DNA of 5,238 bases from a bacterium (lineage in GTDB: Bacteria > Patescibacteriota > Minisyncoccia > Moranbacterales > DUUL01). The translations under genes and the position numbers were made by a program. This document shows, in pieces, positions 4,945 through 5,238 of this stretch. The notes beneath the pieces are model-generated. The model did no database searches, was not told the DNA's origin, and saw only the letters and a program-made list of their open reading frames with translations. The stretch lies in contig DAOUPS010000066.1 of NCBI GenBank assembly GCA_030626045.1, positions 1-5,238 on the forward strand, given 5' to 3'. Positions within the stretch are counted from its first letter, which is position 1; each line of letters starts with the position of its first letter.

Positions 4945-4983
4945 AAAAAAGGAAGGGAAGGTCACTTGTTGCGTGACCCTCCC
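4945..4983 (-). terminator. Terminator hairpin of the candidate small RNA
   Basis: On the minus strand GGGAGGGTCAC (4983-4973) pairs with GTGACCTTCCC (4965-4955), 10 pairs in 11 positions with one C-A mismatch, around loop GCAACAA. TTCC and then TTTTTT (4950-4945) follow. The four-base gap before the T-run is slightly long, but the stem is stable. Confidence 0.65.
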
Positions 4984-5051
4984 GTGGAGGACTCCGCCTG
5001 AAACGGGGACGGAGTTGATCAGAGGAACGTCAGGAGAGTTTACCATGAACT
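4945..5051 (-). ncRNA. Candidate small RNA (about 106 nt)
   Basis: The minus strand carries a complete small transcription unit: a strong promoter (5085-5058), a predicted start near 5051, and a hairpin plus six T residues at 4945-4950. The first 35 nt look unstructured and pyrimidine-rich, with CTCTCCT, TTCCTCT and similar stretches. Hairpin 1 pairs ACTCCG (5015-5010) with CGGAGT (4996-4991), extended by CC/GG after a bulged U5009, with loop CCGTTTCA. A single-stranded linker CCTCCAC (4990-4984) follows. Hairpin 2 (4983-4955) is the terminator stem. Promoter, structure and terminator in the right order and spacing support an RNA gene; homology to a known family is not apparent to me. It could instead be a regulated leader or an element of the adjacent insertion sequence. 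Confidence 0.5.
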
Positions 5052-5057
5052 GATAAC

Positions 5058-5085
5058 ATAGTAGCAGAATTGATCTTAATGTCAA
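5058..5085 (-). promoter_or_regulatory. Strong minus-strand promoter at the end of the transposase gene
   Basis: Perfect -35 TTGACA (5085-5080), 16-nt spacer, then TGC immediately before TACTAT (5063-5058), which is an extended -10. An alternative -10, TATGTT (5060-5055), would give a 19-nt spacer. The -35 overlaps the transposase stop codon (5084-5082). It points away from the transposase gene into the spacer. Confidence 0.7.
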
Positions 5086-5237
5086 TACCCTGTATTAAAT
5101 GAGTACATCTTGGACGCTTTACCATATTTCTGGATAAATGCCATAGGCGTCATGTACTCCAGTGTCTGATGCGGCCTATGGAAATTATACTCAATTAACC
5201 ATTCAGTTATGTTTCTATTGAACATGTTCACGTTAGT
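5082..5237 (-). CDS. Transposase, integrase-core (rve) type, C-terminal part (runs off the window)
   Basis: The last 51 codons of a minus-strand frame end at TGA 5084-5082; the 5' part lies beyond the right edge. The peptide contains NRNITEWLIEYNFHRPHQTL and EYMTP, the hallmark end of DDE integrase-core transposases of the IS3/IS481 type (W-x-x-x-YN-x-x-RPHQ-x-L-x-Y-x-TP). The family catalyses cut-and-paste or copy-and-paste movement of an insertion sequence. The catalytic Asp and Glu residues would lie upstream and cannot be checked, so whether the gene is intact is unknown. The insertion-sequence end should lie close to the stop codon, but no terminal inverted repeat can be recognised without the other end. 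Confidence 0.88.
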   Translation of the reverse strand, partial: TNVNMFNRNITEWLIEYNFHRPHQTLEYMTPMAFIQKYGKASKMYSFNTGY

Positions 5238-5238
5238 G

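Larger units (their letters stand above)
4736..5081. other. 346-nt spacer between rnc and the transposase fragment
   Basis: No protein gene is supported. From left to right it holds the rnc terminator, the GC-rich tandem repeats (4835-4889), GGAAACAG (4897-4904) as a partial copy of the window-wide motif, and the minus-strand transcription unit with hairpins at 4955-4983 and 4991-5015 and its promoter at 5058-5085. Each is listed separately. Confidence 0.7.

Noticed and set aside
4909..5046. 45-codon minus-strand ATG frame through the candidate small RNA
   Set aside because: No Shine-Dalgarno, starts only about 5 nt after the predicted transcription start, runs through the terminator stem and T-run, and the peptide resembles no family. 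A leaderless small protein cannot be excluded, but RNA structure explains the sequence better.

Overview
The window looks like chromosomal DNA of a small-genome bacterium, most likely a member of the Patescibacteria/CPR. This is inferred from AT-rich intergenic DNA, housekeeping genes mostly without Shine-Dalgarno sequences, an L32 protein with a basic C-terminal extension, a tRNA gene without encoded CCA, and short GC-rich repeats between genes. No 16S rRNA or other lineage marker is present, so the assignment is not firm.

Layout. Positions 1-51 hold the last codons of an unidentified upstream gene, overlapping rnhB (RNase HII, 38-697, +). After a 187-nt spacer comes acpP (acyl carrier protein, 885-1118, +), with a strong ribosome binding site and its own terminator. 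Converging on it from the minus strand is a 403-residue coiled-coil protein with a C-terminal helix-hairpin-helix (1301-2512), with its own terminator and a perfect AGGAGG. Upstream of that gene on the same strand is tRNA-Leu(CAA) (2669-2753) with a clear promoter. A 418-nt spacer with nested inverted repeats (2754-3171) leads into a three-gene plus-strand operon: rpmF (L32), nusB and rnc (RNase III), closed by a terminator at 4780-4802. The last 500 nt are accessory: tandem GC-rich repeats, a candidate small RNA on the minus strand, and the C-terminus of a DDE/integrase-core transposase running off the right edge.

Functionally, rnhB, nusB, rnc, rpmF and the tRNA all serve RNA metabolism and translation: removal of RNA from DNA, antitermination and rRNA transcription, double-stranded RNA processing, and the ribosome itself. 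acpP, rpmF and rnc neighbour each other in many bacteria within an rpmF-plsX-fab-acpP-rnc cluster. Here the fatty-acid genes between them are absent and unrelated genes separate the survivors.

The least explained items are four. One is the roughly 106-nt minus-strand transcription unit at 4945-5051, which has a perfect -35, an extended -10, two hairpins and a U-run. The others are the uncharacterised coiled-coil/HhH protein, a long imperfect hairpin immediately upstream of the RNase III start, and a set of mutually exclusive hairpins in front of rpmF.
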